Of a stretch of 64,000 nucleotides of DNA, positions 1 to 9,564 are shown piece after piece; the first letter of the stretch is position 1; each line of letters begins with the position of its first letter. Source of the stretch: Caenimonas sedimenti (GTDB taxonomy: Bacteria; Pseudomonadota; Gammaproteobacteria; Burkholderiales; Burkholderiaceae_C); NCBI RefSeq assembly GCF_007833165.1, contig NZ_VOBQ01000013.1:62001-126000 (forward strand), read 5' to 3'. The notes under the pieces are model-generated. The model ran no database searches. It saw only the letters and a program-made list of their open reading frames with translations, and was not told the DNA's origin. The translations under genes were made by a program, and so were the position numbers.

Positions 1-2
1 TC

Positions 3-836
3 CAGTCCGCCGAGGTTTTCCCGGAGATCGAACGGGAGCGCACCATTCCCGTCGAGCATGGAGACTTCCAGGCCAGCCAGGGCGGCAGCATCCGCATGGT
101 TCGGGTCGACGAGCTGATCGACATCCAGGACAAGGCCAACTTCTTCCTGTCGATCGGCCAGCACGACCAGGCGATCGCCGTGCTCGAGGGCCATGTGCAC
201 GACCAGGTCGACACCAGCGCGCTCGCCTGGCTGGACCTGCTCGACCTTTACCATTCGCTGGGCCGCCGCGCCGAATTCTCCCGGCTGCGGGCCGAGTTCC
301 GGCAGCAGTTCAACGCGCAGGTGCCGGAGTTCGAGGAGTTCGACCTGCCGAGCGGTGGCCTGGAGGACTACGGCCGCGCGCTGAGCCGCATCGTGGCGCT
401 CTGGCCGTCCGCGCGCGTGCTGGAGGTGATCGAGGAATCCATCTTCCGCAAGCCTGGAGTGGCAGGTGCCGATGCGTTCAGCCTCGAGGCGTACCGCGAG
501 CTGATCCTGCTCTACAACATCGCCCGGGAAGTCATCCCCCAGGAAGACGACGGCGGGCCGGTCAGCCGGCGCGACGGGCCGCTGACCGATTTCAGCCACA
601 CCACGCTGGAGTCGCTGAGCTCGCTGGATTCCAACACCCTCGCGGCGAAAGACAAGCTTTTCAAGCCGCCGTCGTCTCCGCGCCTGGGTCTGGACATCGA
701 TCTCGACGCGCCGGTCGAGGACGACCCCACGGTCAGTCTGGTGGCGCCCACGCAGTCCGCGGAACTGGAGCCGCTCGATTTCGACACCAGCTGGGACAGC
801 CTGGAGGGGAACACCCTCCCGCCGAAGAACACCTGA
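3..836 (+). CDS. FimV-like / TPR-type protein, C-terminal part (5' end outside window)
   Basis: The frame is open from base 3 with no start, so this is the end of a longer gene. The visible part holds a TPR-like helical stretch (NFFLSIGQHDQAIAVLEGHV) that resembles the C-terminal domain of FimV-type proteins, which organise polar and type IV pilus machinery. It is followed by a low-complexity acidic tail with the ELEPLDFD and LGLDIDLD style repeats common in those proteins. No membrane segment is visible. The FimV-like assignment rests on domain style; the large N-terminal LysM/membrane part that would confirm it lies outside the window. Confidence 0.6.
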   Translation, partial: QSAEVFPEIERERTIPVEHGDFQASQGGSIRMVRVDELIDIQDKANFFLSIGQHDQAIAVLEGHVHDQVDTSALAWLDLLDLYHSLGRRAEFSRLRAEFRQQFNAQVPEFEEFDLPSGGLEDYGRALSRIVALWPSARVLEVIEESIFRKPGVAGADAFSLEAYRELILLYNIAREVIPQEDDGGPVSRRDGPLTDFSHTTLESLSSLDSNTLAAKDKLFKPPSSPRLGLDIDLDAPVEDDPTVSLVAPTQSAELEPLDFDTSWDSLEGNTLPPKNT

Positions 837-846
837 TCGGCCAGCT

Positions 847-2049
847 CTAGCGGCTGGCGCGCGCGTACCGCGTCGCCAGGGCGCTCGCCGCCATCGCCGC
901 CACCAGGCCCGCGAAAGCCGCCCAGTGCAGCGATTCCATGCCGTGTTCGGCGATCAGCCAGCCGCCACTGGCGGCGCCGATGGCCTGGCCCGCGTACATG
1001 GCGGAGGAATTGAGTGCCACGGATGCCGCGGCGAGCGCTGGCGCGATCGCCACGAGCCGCGCCTGCTGGGCGGAGTTCGACGAGAAGCAACCCAGTGCCC
1101 ACGGCACCGAAATCAGCGCCGCCAGCATCAGCGTCGTGCCCAGGGGAAAGACCAGCAGGCTGACCGCCATGAGCGCGATGCTGATCATCACTGCCCGGTC
1201 CACGCCGACACGGTCGACGTGGCGCGACATCAGCACATTGCCCAGCAGGCCGAAGGCGCCGAACCACATGAACAGCAGGCTCAGCTCCGCCGGCGTGATG
1301 CCCAGCTTGTACTTGTAGTACGGGGCGAAATAGGAGAACTGCACGAACTGGCCGGCCGCGTAGAGCACCGTCACCAGCACCGTCGTCATCAGCGCCTTGG
1401 AGCGGAAGGTTTCCTTCCACGCCGCGAGCGAGAGCGCCGGCGGCTTCACGCCGTCCGGCATGGCGCGCCAGACCCAGATTGCCGCGACCAGGCTGGCGGC
1501 ACCGATCATGGCGAATGCACTGCGCCAGCCGAAGGTGCCGCCCACCAGCGCGCTCATGGGCATGCCGAGCACCGAGGCGACCGACCAGCCCAGGAAAATG
1601 AAGGTGATGGCACGGCCCCGCTGTTCGGGCGGCACCAGCAAGCCGACGCACGCGGCGGCCTGTGGAGTGAAGACGGCGGGCGGCACCAGTGCCAGCACCC
1701 GCAGCGCCAGCAGCCAGCCGAAGCTGGGGGCGAACGCACAGGCGAAATGCATCACCGCGTACCAGACCATCGAGAAGACCAGCAGCCGCCGGCGGTCCCA
1801 GCCGGCGACGACGGCGGCCAGGGCCGGCGCGCCGATGCACATCAGCACGCCGCCGGCGGTGATCAGCTGGCCGGCCGTCGTCACCGAAACCTGCAGGGAC
1901 TCGCTGATCTCGTTCAGTGTGCCGGGCACCACCATGACACCGGTGCCGATGACGAAGTTGCCGAACAGCAGCGCCCACATCACCGCGGGGAGGGCGGGTC
2001 GGCCGGCAGCGGCTGCTGGCGTGACGGTGGTGGAGTCGGGGGTGGTCAA
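847..2049 (-). CDS. MFS transporter (DHA/arabinose-efflux-like)
   Basis: A twelve-helix major facilitator carrier of about 400 residues. Helix 1 starts at MWALLFGNFVIG and is followed by a loop AGWDRRRLL that resembles the MFS motif A position. A second half begins after WKETFRSKALMTTVLV. The family exports small molecules or drugs with proton antiport; the substrate cannot be told. No ATG precedes helix 1 except directly at it, so I chose the TTG at 2049, giving a short N-terminus MTTPDSTTV. ATG at 1980 or GTG at 1983 are alternatives, and none has a good ribosome site. It lies 20 bases after the dehydrogenase on the same strand, so co-transcription is likely. Confidence 0.8.
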   Translation of the reverse strand: MTTPDSTTVTPAAAAGRPALPAVMWALLFGNFVIGTGVMVVPGTLNEISESLQVSVTTAGQLITAGGVLMCIGAPALAAVVAGWDRRRLLVFSMVWYAVMHFACAFAPSFGWLLALRVLALVPPAVFTPQAAACVGLLVPPEQRGRAITFIFLGWSVASVLGMPMSALVGGTFGWRSAFAMIGAASLVAAIWVWRAMPDGVKPPALSLAAWKETFRSKALMTTVLVTVLYAAGQFVQFSYFAPYYKYKLGITPAELSLLFMWFGAFGLLGNVLMSRHVDRVGVDRAVMISIALMAVSLLVFPLGTTLMLAALISVPWALGCFSSNSAQQARLVAIAPALAAASVALNSSAMYAGQAIGAASGGWLIAEHGMESLHWAAFAGLVAAMAASALATRYARASR

Positions 2050-2069
2050 GCGCGGCGGGGGGTGGGGCC

Positions 2070-3077
2070 CTAGCGCCGCACCTGCAGCGAGCCGGGGTTG
2101 ACGATGTGGGTCGGGGTTCCCTTGATGAAGTTGACCACATTCTCGAAGGCCGCGCCGAAGTAGGTCTCGTAGCCTTCCTGCTCCACGTAGCCGATGTGCG
2201 GCGTGCAGATGCAGTTCTCCAGCCGCAGCAGGGCATGGCCCTGCAGGATGGGCTCGCTCTCGAAGACGTCCACCGCGGCCAGCCCCGGCCGGCCGCGATT
2301 GAGGCCGGCGATCAGCGCGTCCGGCTCGATCAGTTCGGCACGCGACGTGTTCACCAGCAGCGAGGTGGGCTTCATGCGCATCAGGTCGTCCAGCCGCACG
2401 ATGCCGAACGTTTCCTCGTTCAGCCGCAGGTGCAGGCTGAGCACGTCGCTGTCGGTGAACAGGGCGTCGCGGCTCTCGGCCGCCTCGAAGCCGTCCAGCA
2501 CGGCCTTGTCGCGCGACGCTTGGCTGCCCCAGACCCACACCCGCATGCCGAACGCCTTGCCGTAGCCGGCCACGAGCTGGCCGATCTTGCCGTAGCCCCA
2601 GATCCCCAGGGTCTTGCCGCGCAACACCATGCCCACCCCGAAGTTGGGGGGCATGGAGGCCGACTTCATCCCCGACTGCTGCCAGGCTCCGTGCTTGAGG
2701 TTGCTGACGTACTGGGGCAGCCGGCGCATGGCCGTCATGATCAGGGCCCAGGTGAGTTCGGCCGGGGCGACCGGCGAGCCCACGCCCTCGGCCACGGCGA
2801 TGCCGCGCTCGGTGCAGGCCTCGATGTCGATGTGGGCGCCGACGCGGCCGGTCTGCGAAATGAGCTTCAGCCGCGGCAGCTTCTCCACCAGTTGCCGGCT
2901 GATGTGGGTGCGCTCCCGGATCAGCACGATGACGTCGGCGTCGCGCAGCCGGACCGAAAGCTGGCCGATGCCCTTGACCGTGTTGGTGTAGACCTTCGCG
3001 GGGTAGGCCTCGAGCTTGGCGGCGCTCCGAAGCTTGCGGACGGCATCCTGGTAATCGTCGAGGATCACGATGTTCAT
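2070..3077 (-). CDS. D-2-hydroxyacid dehydrogenase family protein
   Basis: 335 residues, NAD(P)-dependent reduction of a 2-keto acid to a D-2-hydroxy acid, or the reverse. The nucleotide-binding Rossmann motif is visible as GIWGYGKIG. The catalytic Arg sits in VNTSRAELI and the catalytic His in CTPHIGYV, all spaced as in the phosphoglycerate/formate dehydrogenase family. The start MNIVILDDYQ is chosen because the beta-strand of the substrate domain begins there. The next gene downstream is an MFS carrier, so the pair may handle one carboxylate. The exact substrate is unknown. Confidence 0.88.
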   Translation of the reverse strand: MNIVILDDYQDAVRKLRSAAKLEAYPAKVYTNTVKGIGQLSVRLRDADVIVLIRERTHISRQLVEKLPRLKLISQTGRVGAHIDIEACTERGIAVAEGVGSPVAPAELTWALIMTAMRRLPQYVSNLKHGAWQQSGMKSASMPPNFGVGMVLRGKTLGIWGYGKIGQLVAGYGKAFGMRVWVWGSQASRDKAVLDGFEAAESRDALFTDSDVLSLHLRLNEETFGIVRLDDLMRMKPTSLLVNTSRAELIEPDALIAGLNRGRPGLAAVDVFESEPILQGHALLRLENCICTPHIGYVEQEGYETYFGAAFENVVNFIKGTPTHIVNPGSLQVRR

Positions 3078-3178
3078 CGACCGGATTGTGCCTCGGGCTT
3101 TGCCCCCACTCCGGCAGCGCCACGGCGGGCGGGCTAGCATGCGCGGCCTTGACGTCCCAAACCACCAGGAGACCCGCC

Positions 3179-3703
3179 ATGACGATCACCCTGCATTCGG
3201 CCACCGTGCCGGTGTTCAAGAACACCCTGCGCAATCTGAGCTACATCCTCGACAAAGGCGCGGCCCACGCGGAGGAGAAGAAGTTCGATCCGGTGGCGCT
3301 GACGACCTTCCGGCTGGCACCGGACATGCTGCCCATGACGCGCCAAGTGCTGATCGCCTGTGACGCGGTCAAGAATGGCGTCGCGCGGGTCTCGGGGGTC
3401 GAGGCACCGAAATTCGCCGACGACGAGGCCACGTTCGACGAACTGAAGGCGCGCATCCAGAAGACCCTGGACTACCTGGCTACGGTGCCGGCCAGCGCCC
3501 TGGACGGCAAGGAAGACACGGACATCACCTTCCCGATCGGGCGCGACAAGACCCGGACGATGAAGGCGCAGGCGTACCTCCTGACCTGGGTGCTGCCCAA
3601 CTTCTACTTCCACGTGACGACCACCTACGCCATCCTGCGGCACAACGGCGTGCCGCTGGGCAAGGGCGACTATCTGGCCGGCGCCGCGGCCGCTGCAGCC
3701 TGA
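3179..3703 (+). CDS. DUF1993 family protein
   Basis: 174 residues. The start at MTITLHSATVPVF has a good AGGAG site (3166-3170). The sequence fits the DUF1993 family: a four-helix bundle of the DinB-like kind, with a buried LDYLATVPASAL region and a C-terminal PNFYFHVTTTYAILRHNGV that matches the family's conserved His-containing end. DUF1993 proteins have no proven biochemical role. It stands alone between convergent and divergent neighbours. Confidence 0.8.
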   Translation: MTITLHSATVPVFKNTLRNLSYILDKGAAHAEEKKFDPVALTTFRLAPDMLPMTRQVLIACDAVKNGVARVSGVEAPKFADDEATFDELKARIQKTLDYLATVPASALDGKEDTDITFPIGRDKTRTMKAQAYLLTWVLPNFYFHVTTTYAILRHNGVPLGKGDYLAGAAAAAA

Positions 3704-3738
3704 CGTTTCGAAGACGCCCCGGGTAGCCCCGGATGCGT

Positions 3739-4035
3739 TCAGCGCTGCTGCGCCTCGCGCGCGGCCAGCCGGTCGAGTTCAGCGCAGACATCGGCCATGC
3801 GCCCGGAAATGACCATGCGGCCTGCGCCGCCGAGTGCCTGGCTGGGTTCGACGACCCGCACCACACGCAACGGGCGGGCGCGCCGGATGTGCAATGGGGC
3901 GGGACGGGCCGCCGGCTGGATGGCGGTGCGCGCCTGGATGCGCGGCGAGGGCGCAGCCTGCGGCTGCGAAATCCAGCTCCACAGCGACTGCAGCGGGCCA
4001 AGGAAGTGGGGGACGGACAAAACGGCGAGGGCCAT
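3739..4035 (-). CDS. Small conserved hypothetical protein downstream of lexA
   Basis: 98 residues, start ATG with an AGGAG site nine bases upstream, which separates it from longer open frames in the same place. A weak N-terminal hydrophobic stretch (MALAVLSVPHFLGPL) is followed by a Pro/Ala-rich linker and a compact C-terminal part (LRVVRVVEPSQALGGAGRM ... DVCAELDRLAAREAQQR). It lies 125 bases downstream of lexA on the same strand and so could be read through from the lexA promoter and be SOS-linked; that is inference. No function is recognised. Confidence 0.6.
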   Translation of the reverse strand: MALAVLSVPHFLGPLQSLWSWISQPQAAPSPRIQARTAIQPAARPAPLHIRRARPLRVVRVVEPSQALGGAGRMVISGRMADVCAELDRLAAREAQQR

Positions 4036-4160
4036 GTGACGACTCCTGAAACAACGGGGTTGCACAGGCAGGATTCGGACGGACCGGCTGCCCCAGGGTG
4101 ATGGCGCCGCGAATTGCATTGCAGCGCCATACGCCTGCCACCTGGGGCGCACCGGGTGGC

Positions 4161-4835
4161 TTACATGAGCATGGTGTTGCGGATCAGGCCGACCGCCACG
4201 CCTTCGACTTCGAAGGGTTCGCCGGGCTCCACCACGATGGTGGGGTAGTCGGGGTTCTCGGCATGCAGTTCGATCAGGTGCTTGTTGCGCCTGAAGCGCT
4301 TGACGGTGACGTCGTCCCCGAGCCTCGCCACGATGATCTGGCCGTTCTTGGCTTCGCGGGTGGACTGCACGGCGAGCAGGTCGCCGTCCATGATGCCGGC
4401 ATCGCGCATGGACATGCCACGCACCTTGAGCAGGTAGTCGGGCCGGCGGGGGAACATGCTGCCCTCGACGTAGTAGGTCTGGTCGACGTGCTCCTGCGCC
4501 AGAATGGGCGAGCCTGCAGCCACGCGGCCGATGAGGGGCAGGGCCAGCTGGGCCAGGCCCTGCAGCGGCAGGGAATATTGCTTGCTGCGTGTTTCGTGGA
4601 TGGCGCGCAGGGTCTCGGACTTCAGCCGGATGCCGCGCGAGGTGCCGCTGACGAGTTCAATCACGCCCTTGCGGGCCAGCGCTTGCAGGTGCTCTTCAGC
4701 CGCGTTGGCGGACTTGAAGCCCAGCTCGGCGGCGATCTCGGCGCGCGTGGGTGGCGCGCCTGTGCGGGCAACGGCGCTCTGGATCAGGTCCAGAATCTGC
4801 TGCTGGCGCGGCGTGAGCTTGGGCGTCTCGATCAT
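4161..4835 (-). CDS. lexA: LexA repressor, SOS regulator
   Basis: 224 residues. The N-terminal winged helix-turn-helix includes [13 protein letters not shown] and [12 protein letters not shown]. The C-terminal self-cleaving protease domain shows the cleavage site [11 protein letters not shown] (Ala-Gly), the catalytic Ser in [11 protein letters not shown] and the catalytic Lys in [10 protein letters not shown]. RecA-stimulated self-cleavage releases SOS genes. An AGGAGA site precedes the ATG. Two LexA-box sequences lie just upstream, so it is almost certainly autoregulated. Confidence 0.97.
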   Translation of the reverse strand: MIETPKLTPRQQQILDLIQSAVARTGAPPTRAEIAAELGFKSANAAEEHLQALARKGVIELVSGTSRGIRLKSETLRAIHETRSKQYSLPLQGLAQLALPLIGRVAAGSPILAQEHVDQTYYVEGSMFPRRPDYLLKVRGMSMRDAGIMDGDLLAVQSTREAKNGQIIVARLGDDVTVKRFRRNKHLIELHAENPDYPTIVVEPGEPFEVEGVAVGLIRNTMLM

Positions 4836-4892
4836 CGCGGGGTCTCCTGAAGCGGTTTCTGGAACGAACGCACAGAACGGGTGGCGAACAGG

Positions 4893-4908
4893 CTGTGTTG
4901 ATATCCAG
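4893..4908. promoter_or_regulatory. LexA box 1 (distal)
   Basis: CTG, ten bases, CAG: CTGTGTTGATATCCAG. This fits the LexA operator consensus CTG-N10-CAG. It is three bases from a second box, in the 97-base gap between lexA and the divergent asparaginase gene. Confidence 0.75.
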
Positions 4909-4911
4909 TAG

Positions 4912-4927
4912 CTGTATTTTTGAACAG
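4912..4927. promoter_or_regulatory. LexA box 2 (close to asparaginase start)
   Basis: CTGTATTTTTGAACAG, a strong match to the enterobacterial SOS box (CTGT, AT-rich centre, ACAG). It ends five bases before the proposed ATG of the divergent asparaginase gene, so LexA bound here could affect both genes. Confidence 0.88.
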
Positions 4928-4932
4928 TTTCG

Positions 4933-5862
4933 ATGGGAATGCAAGTGAGCGTTGAAAAAATCGTGGTTCTCGCCACGGGCGGCACGGTGGCGGGCAAGGC
5001 TGATTGGGCCGAGGACACCGTCGGCTACCAGGCGGCGCAGCTGGCCGTGGCCGACCTCCTGACCGGCGTGCGCGCACCCGGGGGCCTGGCACTCGCGGCC
5101 GAGCAAGTCGCCCAGGTCGACAGCAAGAACATGGAGTTCGCCATTTGGGCACGCCTTGCGGCACGTTGCCAGTTCCAGCTGGCGCAGCCCGACGTCCGGG
5201 GGATCGTCATCACGCACGGCACCGACACCATGGAGGAGACGGCCTTCTTCCTGCAGCGTGCGCTGGCGCCGGCGAAGCCGGTGGTGCTGACCGGCGCGAT
5301 GCGCCCCGTGACGGCGGTGGTGGCCGACGGCCCGCAGAACATCGCCGACGCGCTGGCCGTGGCGGCATCCCCGGGTGCCTCGGGAGTGTGTGTGGCTTTC
5401 GCCGGGCTCGTGCACGCGGCACGCGACGTGATGAAGGTGCACAGCTATCGCCTCGACGCTTTCTCGAGCGGCGAGGCCGGGCCGTTGGCGGTGGTGGAGG
5501 ACGGCCGCGTGCGATCCCTCCGGCCCTGGCCTCGGGACCCGGTCCGGGGACCGGCCGCGTTGGCCGCGAGCTGGCCTCGCGTGGAGATCGTCATGAACTA
5601 CGCAGGCGCCGGCGGCGCCGTCGTCGATGCGCTGGTGGCCCAGGGCGTCGCCGGCATCGTCGCGGCGGGGACCGGCAACGGCACCCTGCACCGCGACCTG
5701 GAAGCCGCCTTGCTGCGCGCGCAGGCCAGGGGCGTCGCGGTGCGCCGCGCGAGCCGCTGCGCCTACGGCCGTGTCATCGCCCATCCCACCGACACGATCC
5801 CCCCGACGGAACTGCCGCCCGTGAAGGCCCGCATCGAGCTGCTGCTGGAATTGATGGCCTGA
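4933..5862 (+). CDS. L-asparaginase (type I/II family)
   Basis: 309 residues; hydrolyses asparagine to aspartate and ammonia. The first catalytic Thr motif is [10 protein letters not shown] near residue 14, and the second triad motif is [12 protein letters not shown] near residue 95. The motif GAMRP and the C-terminal [13 protein letters not shown] also match the family. No signal peptide is visible, so it is probably cytoplasmic. The start is uncertain: ATG at 4933 and 4939 and GTG at 4945 lie together, with GGGAA before the last. It is divergent from lexA with a LexA box touching its start. The next gene begins inside its stop codon. Confidence 0.9.
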   Translation: MGMQVSVEKIVVLATGGTVAGKADWAEDTVGYQAAQLAVADLLTGVRAPGGLALAAEQVAQVDSKNMEFAIWARLAARCQFQLAQPDVRGIVITHGTDTMEETAFFLQRALAPAKPVVLTGAMRPVTAVVADGPQNIADALAVAASPGASGVCVAFAGLVHAARDVMKVHSYRLDAFSSGEAGPLAVVEDGRVRSLRPWPRDPVRGPAALAASWPRVEIVMNYAGAGGAVVDALVAQGVAGIVAAGTGNGTLHRDLEAALLRAQARGVAVRRASRCAYGRVIAHPTDTIPPTELPPVKARIELLLELMA

Positions 5863-6278
5863 TGCTCGCCTGGCTGCCTTCGCACCCGTGGGCGCACCCG
5901 GCGCTGGAGGTGGTCCACATCGCGGGCATCGCGCTGTTGCTGGGCAACCTGGTGCTGCTCGAGTTCCGGGTCTTCGGCCGCGGTGCCGAGCTGCCCCTCG
6001 CGGCGCTGGCGCGGCTGGCGTTGAGCATCGCGCTTGCCGGCTTCGGCCTGGCCGCGGCGTCAGGCTTGCTGATGTTCGCCAGCCAGGCGGCCGAACTGCT
6101 GGCCAACCGCGCCTTCACCCTGAAAATGCTGTTGTTATTGGCGGCGGGCTGTAATGCGGCGTGGTTCCATGGACGCGGCTCGCTGGCCCGCTGCGACGGA
6201 CTCGCGCGGGCGCAGATGGTCCTGTCCACCGTGATCTGGCTGGGCGTGCTCGTGTGCGGCCGCTGGATCGCCTACTGA
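5862..6278 (+). CDS. Small membrane protein, possibly DUF6644-like
   Basis: 138 residues with about four hydrophobic helices (HIAGIALLLGNLVLLEF, LALSIALAGFGLAAASGLL, LLLLAAGCNAAWF, VLSTVIWLGVLVCG). The ATG overlaps the stop codon of the asparaginase gene by one base, so the two are translationally coupled. The style matches small DUF6644/DUF2214-type inner-membrane proteins. The following gene encodes an exported DUF6152-like protein; such pairs sit together in related genomes, as far as I recall. No function is known. Confidence 0.72.
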   Translation: MLAWLPSHPWAHPALEVVHIAGIALLLGNLVLLEFRVFGRGAELPLAALARLALSIALAGFGLAAASGLLMFASQAAELLANRAFTLKMLLLLAAGCNAAWFHGRGSLARCDGLARAQMVLSTVIWLGVLVCGRWIAY

Positions 6279-6304
6279 CTTGTTGTCCCCTGGAGAAACA
6301 ACCC

Positions 6305-6769
6305 ATGAAACGACGTCCCCTGCTGCTGGCCGGCCTCGCGCTGCCGCTGCTGGCCCGTGCCCACCACGGCTGGAGCAGCTTCGACCAGGACCGGCCGATC
6401 TACCTCGAGGGCAAGGCCGCCGCCGTCAAGTGGCGCAATCCGCACGTGGAGCTGATGCTGGAGGTGCCCGCCGACCTGAAGCTTCCGGCCGATCTCGCGC
6501 AGCGCAACGTGCCGGCGCAGACCGCGCCGGTCGACGGCAAGGCGCTGCTCGCCAAGGCGGTGCTGCCGCGCCGCAAGGACCGCCGCTGGGAGATCGAGCT
6601 CGCGCCGCTCACACGCGTGGAAGCCTGGAAGCTGCCCGAGATCAAGGCTGGCACGTCGATGGGCGTGCTGGGCTTCACCTTCAATGACGAGAAGGGCGAA
6701 GCGATCGTGCGGGCCGAGTACGTCTTCGTGGACGGCAAGGCTTACGGGATGCGCTCGGGGCCCGCCTGA
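6305..6769 (+). CDS. Exported DUF6152-like protein
   Basis: 154 residues, good GGAGA site ten bases before the ATG. It begins with an export signal (MKRRPLLLAGLALPLLARAH) with a likely cleavage after ARA. The mature start HHGWSSFDQDRPIYLEGK and the later WRNPHVELMLEV fit the DUF6152 family of periplasmic beta-rich proteins, where H-H-G-W and W-x-N-P-H are conserved. It is 26 bases downstream of the small membrane protein and probably in one unit with it. No function is known. Confidence 0.75.
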   Translation: MKRRPLLLAGLALPLLARAHHGWSSFDQDRPIYLEGKAAAVKWRNPHVELMLEVPADLKLPADLAQRNVPAQTAPVDGKALLAKAVLPRRKDRRWEIELAPLTRVEAWKLPEIKAGTSMGVLGFTFNDEKGEAIVRAEYVFVDGKAYGMRSGPA

Positions 6770-6785
6770 GGGGCGACGGCGCGAT

Positions 6786-7508
<723 letters not shown>

Positions 7509-7544
7509 CTATTGCCCGGAAGGATAGCACGCAGGTCTTGCGCC

Positions 7545-7626
7545 CACCCCCGAAACGCCTGCGGCGCTTCCCCCTCAAGGGGGCGCCACCAGCGGCCCGG
7601 CAAAGCCGGTTCCGCGGTGGCCCGCG
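7545..7626. repeat. Intergenic modular repeat, copy A
   Basis: A run of GC-rich inverted repeats between kdsB and adk: a hairpin around CGCCTGCGGCG, a CCCCCTCAAGGGGG stem, then GGCCCGGCAAAGCCGGTTCC. A closely similar sequence, in the opposite orientation on this strand, lies at 48967-49095 between two ABC transporter genes, where it carries about 47 extra bases. No coding potential is seen. Confidence 0.75.
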
Positions 7627-7627
7627 C

Positions 7628-8380
7628 CTAAGAAAACAGCTTGCGCACCCGTGCCAGATCCTCTGGCGTGTCGATCCCAGGCCCCGGTGCGTCGGGCGTC
7701 ACATGCACCGCGATCCGGTGGCCATGCCAGAGGGCGCGCAGCTGTTCGAGAGCCTCGCAGTGCTCCACCGGCGCTGGCGGCAGGGCTGGAAATTGGCGCA
7801 GGAAGCCCGCGCGGTAGCCGTAGATGCCGACATGCCGCAGCGGCCGCGGCTCGGGGAGGGCGGGCTCCCCCGGCCTCGACCCATCGCGCCACCAGGGAAT
7901 CGGCGCGCGGCTGAAGTAGAGCGCCAGGCCGTCGGCCTGCAGCACGACTTTCACGACGTTGGGGTTGCGGAATTCGTCCAGGTTCTCGATCGCGTGGGCC
8001 GCCGTGCTCATGCTGGCCTGCGGGCGCTGCGCCAGCAGCGCCGCCACCGAGTCGATCAGCGCGGGCGCGATCAGGGGTTCGTCGCCCTGCACGTTGACGA
8101 CGACATCGTCGCCATCCAGGCCGAGCTGGACGCAGGCCTCGGCGAGCCGGTCGCTGCCGGACGGATGGTCGGCGCGTGTGAGCACCGTCTCGACCCCGTG
8201 GTCCGCGCAGGCTCGCACGACTTGTTCGCTGTCGGTGGCGACGACGACGCGGCTGGCCGACGAGGCGCGGGCGCGTTCGGCGACGCGCACCACCATCGGC
8301 TTGCCGGCGATGTCGGCCAGCGGCTTGTCGGGCAGCCGCGTGGAGGCGAGGCGCGCCGGGATCAGGACGCAGAAACCCAC
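7628..8380 (-). CDS. kdsB: 3-deoxy-manno-octulosonate cytidylyltransferase (CMP-KDO synthetase)
   Basis: 250 residues; activates KDO with CTP for lipid A/inner-core assembly in the cytoplasm. The signature N-terminus [18 protein letters not shown] holds the CTP-binding Arg and Lys. NVQGDEPLI and the later [12 protein letters not shown] are diagnostic for KdsB. The start is a GTG four bases after the Trm112 stop codon. It sits between the Trm112 gene and adk in an LPS operon, the usual place in Burkholderiales. Confidence 0.97.
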   Translation of the reverse strand: MGFCVLIPARLASTRLPDKPLADIAGKPMVVRVAERARASSASRVVVATDSEQVVRACADHGVETVLTRADHPSGSDRLAEACVQLGLDGDDVVVNVQGDEPLIAPALIDSVAALLAQRPQASMSTAAHAIENLDEFRNPNVVKVVLQADGLALYFSRAPIPWWRDGSRPGEPALPEPRPLRHVGIYGYRAGFLRQFPALPPAPVEHCEALEQLRALWHGHRIAVHVTPDAPGPGIDTPEDLARVRKLFS

Positions 8381-8384
8381 GGGG

Positions 8385-8591
8385 TCAGACCAGGGGTGTG
8401 CGGGGCGGGAGGCGCTCGAGTTCCTCGTCGCTCAGGGTGCGCGCCTCTTCCTCCAGCATCACGGGGATGCCGTCGCGGATCGGGTAGGCGAGCCGGGCAC
8501 TGCGCGAGAGGAGTTCCTGCCGGTCGCGGTCGTAGTCGAGCGGGCCCTTGGTGACGGGGCAGACCAGCAGCTCAAGCAGTTTGGGGTCCAT
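8385..8591 (-). CDS. Trm112 family protein
   Basis: 68 residues, starting [18 protein letters not shown]. It fits the small YcaR/Trm112 family of zinc-finger-like proteins, which in other organisms stabilise methyltransferases; only one Cys (CPVTKG) is seen, so metal binding is doubtful here. It overlaps the end of lpxK by 20 bases and is followed by kdsB, the standard lpxK-ycaR-kdsB order. Confidence 0.9.
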   Translation of the reverse strand: MDPKLLELLVCPVTKGPLDYDRDRQELLSRSARLAYPIRDGIPVMLEEEARTLSDEELERLPPRTPLV

Positions 8592-9564
8592 GCGCCGATG
8601 ATAGCTTTGCGTCCAGCCGTGCATCGAACGCCTGCCAGAAGGCGTCTTCGATCTTCACCTCGAGCGGGACGGCCCACGCCCCCGGCTGGTGGCGCCAGAG
8701 CTTGACGGCATCCTTCTCGGTGCAGAGCAGCCGGCCGTCGGCGGCGCTGAATGCCTTTTCGTAGTCGTGGTGATCGGGCAGGGCCATGGTGGCCGTCAGC
8801 CGCAGACCCCGCGCGAGCAGCATGTTGAAGAACACTTCCGGCCGCGCGATGCCCGCCACCGCCTTCAGCCGCTGGCCGCGCAGGGAGTTCAGCGCGATGC
8901 GCTTGCCGTCGGCCCGCACCGCCATGTCCGCCAGGCGGCGCTCGACGCGATAGCCGGAGATGCCCTCCGGGTCGCCGTGGCGCAGCACGAAGTCGACGGG
9001 GCGTGGCCAGCCCTCCCGCAGCGGCCCGGCGGGCAGCAGCCATCCATTGCCGATGCCGCGCTCGTCGAACACGCAGATCTCGATGTCGCGCGCCAGCGCG
9101 CCGTGCTGCAGGCCGTCGTCGCTCACGATGACCTGCGTGCCCGGATGGTCCCGCAGGAGAGCCCGGGCGGCGTCGGCCCGCCGCGGTGCGACGTAGACGG
9201 GCCGGCCGGTGGAGCGATGGATGAGCAGCGGTTCGTCGCCCACCAGCGCCGCCTCGTCGCCGGGCGCGACGGCGCGGCAGTCGTCGTCCCGGCGGCCGTA
9301 GCCGCGCGAAACGACACCCGCCGCGATGCCGCGCGCCTGCAGGTGCCCCAGCAAGGCGATCACCACGGGCGTCTTGCCCGCACCACCAGCGATGACGTTG
9401 CCGACCACGATCACTGGCGCGCCGACACGATCGGCCCGACGCAGGCCCCAGCGGAACGATGCGCGATGGATGGCCGTCACGGCCCCGTAGAGCAGGGCGA
9501 CCGGAAAGAGCGCGCGGGACAGCGCCGTGCGCCGCAGCCAGGCGCGCCGGAGCGCCTCGGGCAT
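8572..9564 (-). CDS. lpxK: Tetraacyldisaccharide 4'-kinase
   Basis: 330 residues; phosphorylates the 4' position of the lipid A precursor at the inner membrane. It has an N-terminal membrane-associated helix ([15 protein letters not shown]), a P-loop [13 protein letters not shown] near residue 60 and the family motif [14 protein letters not shown]. The ATG starts directly after the exbD stop codon, so the two are coupled. Length is normal for the family. Confidence 0.97.
   Translation of the reverse strand: MPEALRRAWLRRTALSRALFPVALLYGAVTAIHRASFRWGLRRADRVGAPVIVVGNVIAGGAGKTPVVIALLGHLQARGIAAGVVSRGYGRRDDDCRAVAPGDEAALVGDEPLLIHRSTGRPVYVAPRRADAARALLRDHPGTQVIVSDDGLQHGALARDIEICVFDERGIGNGWLLPAGPLREGWPRPVDFVLRHGDPEGISGYRVERRLADMAVRADGKRIALNSLRGQRLKAVAGIARPEVFFNMLLARGLRLTATMALPDHHDYEKAFSAADGRLLCTEKDAVKLWRHQPGAWAVPLEVKIEDAFWQAFDARLDAKLSSAHGPQTA

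Noticed and set aside
3733..4101. Rightward open frame opposite the small gene next to lexA
   Set aside because: The leftward frame has an AGGAG site and a plausible protein; the rightward one has neither.
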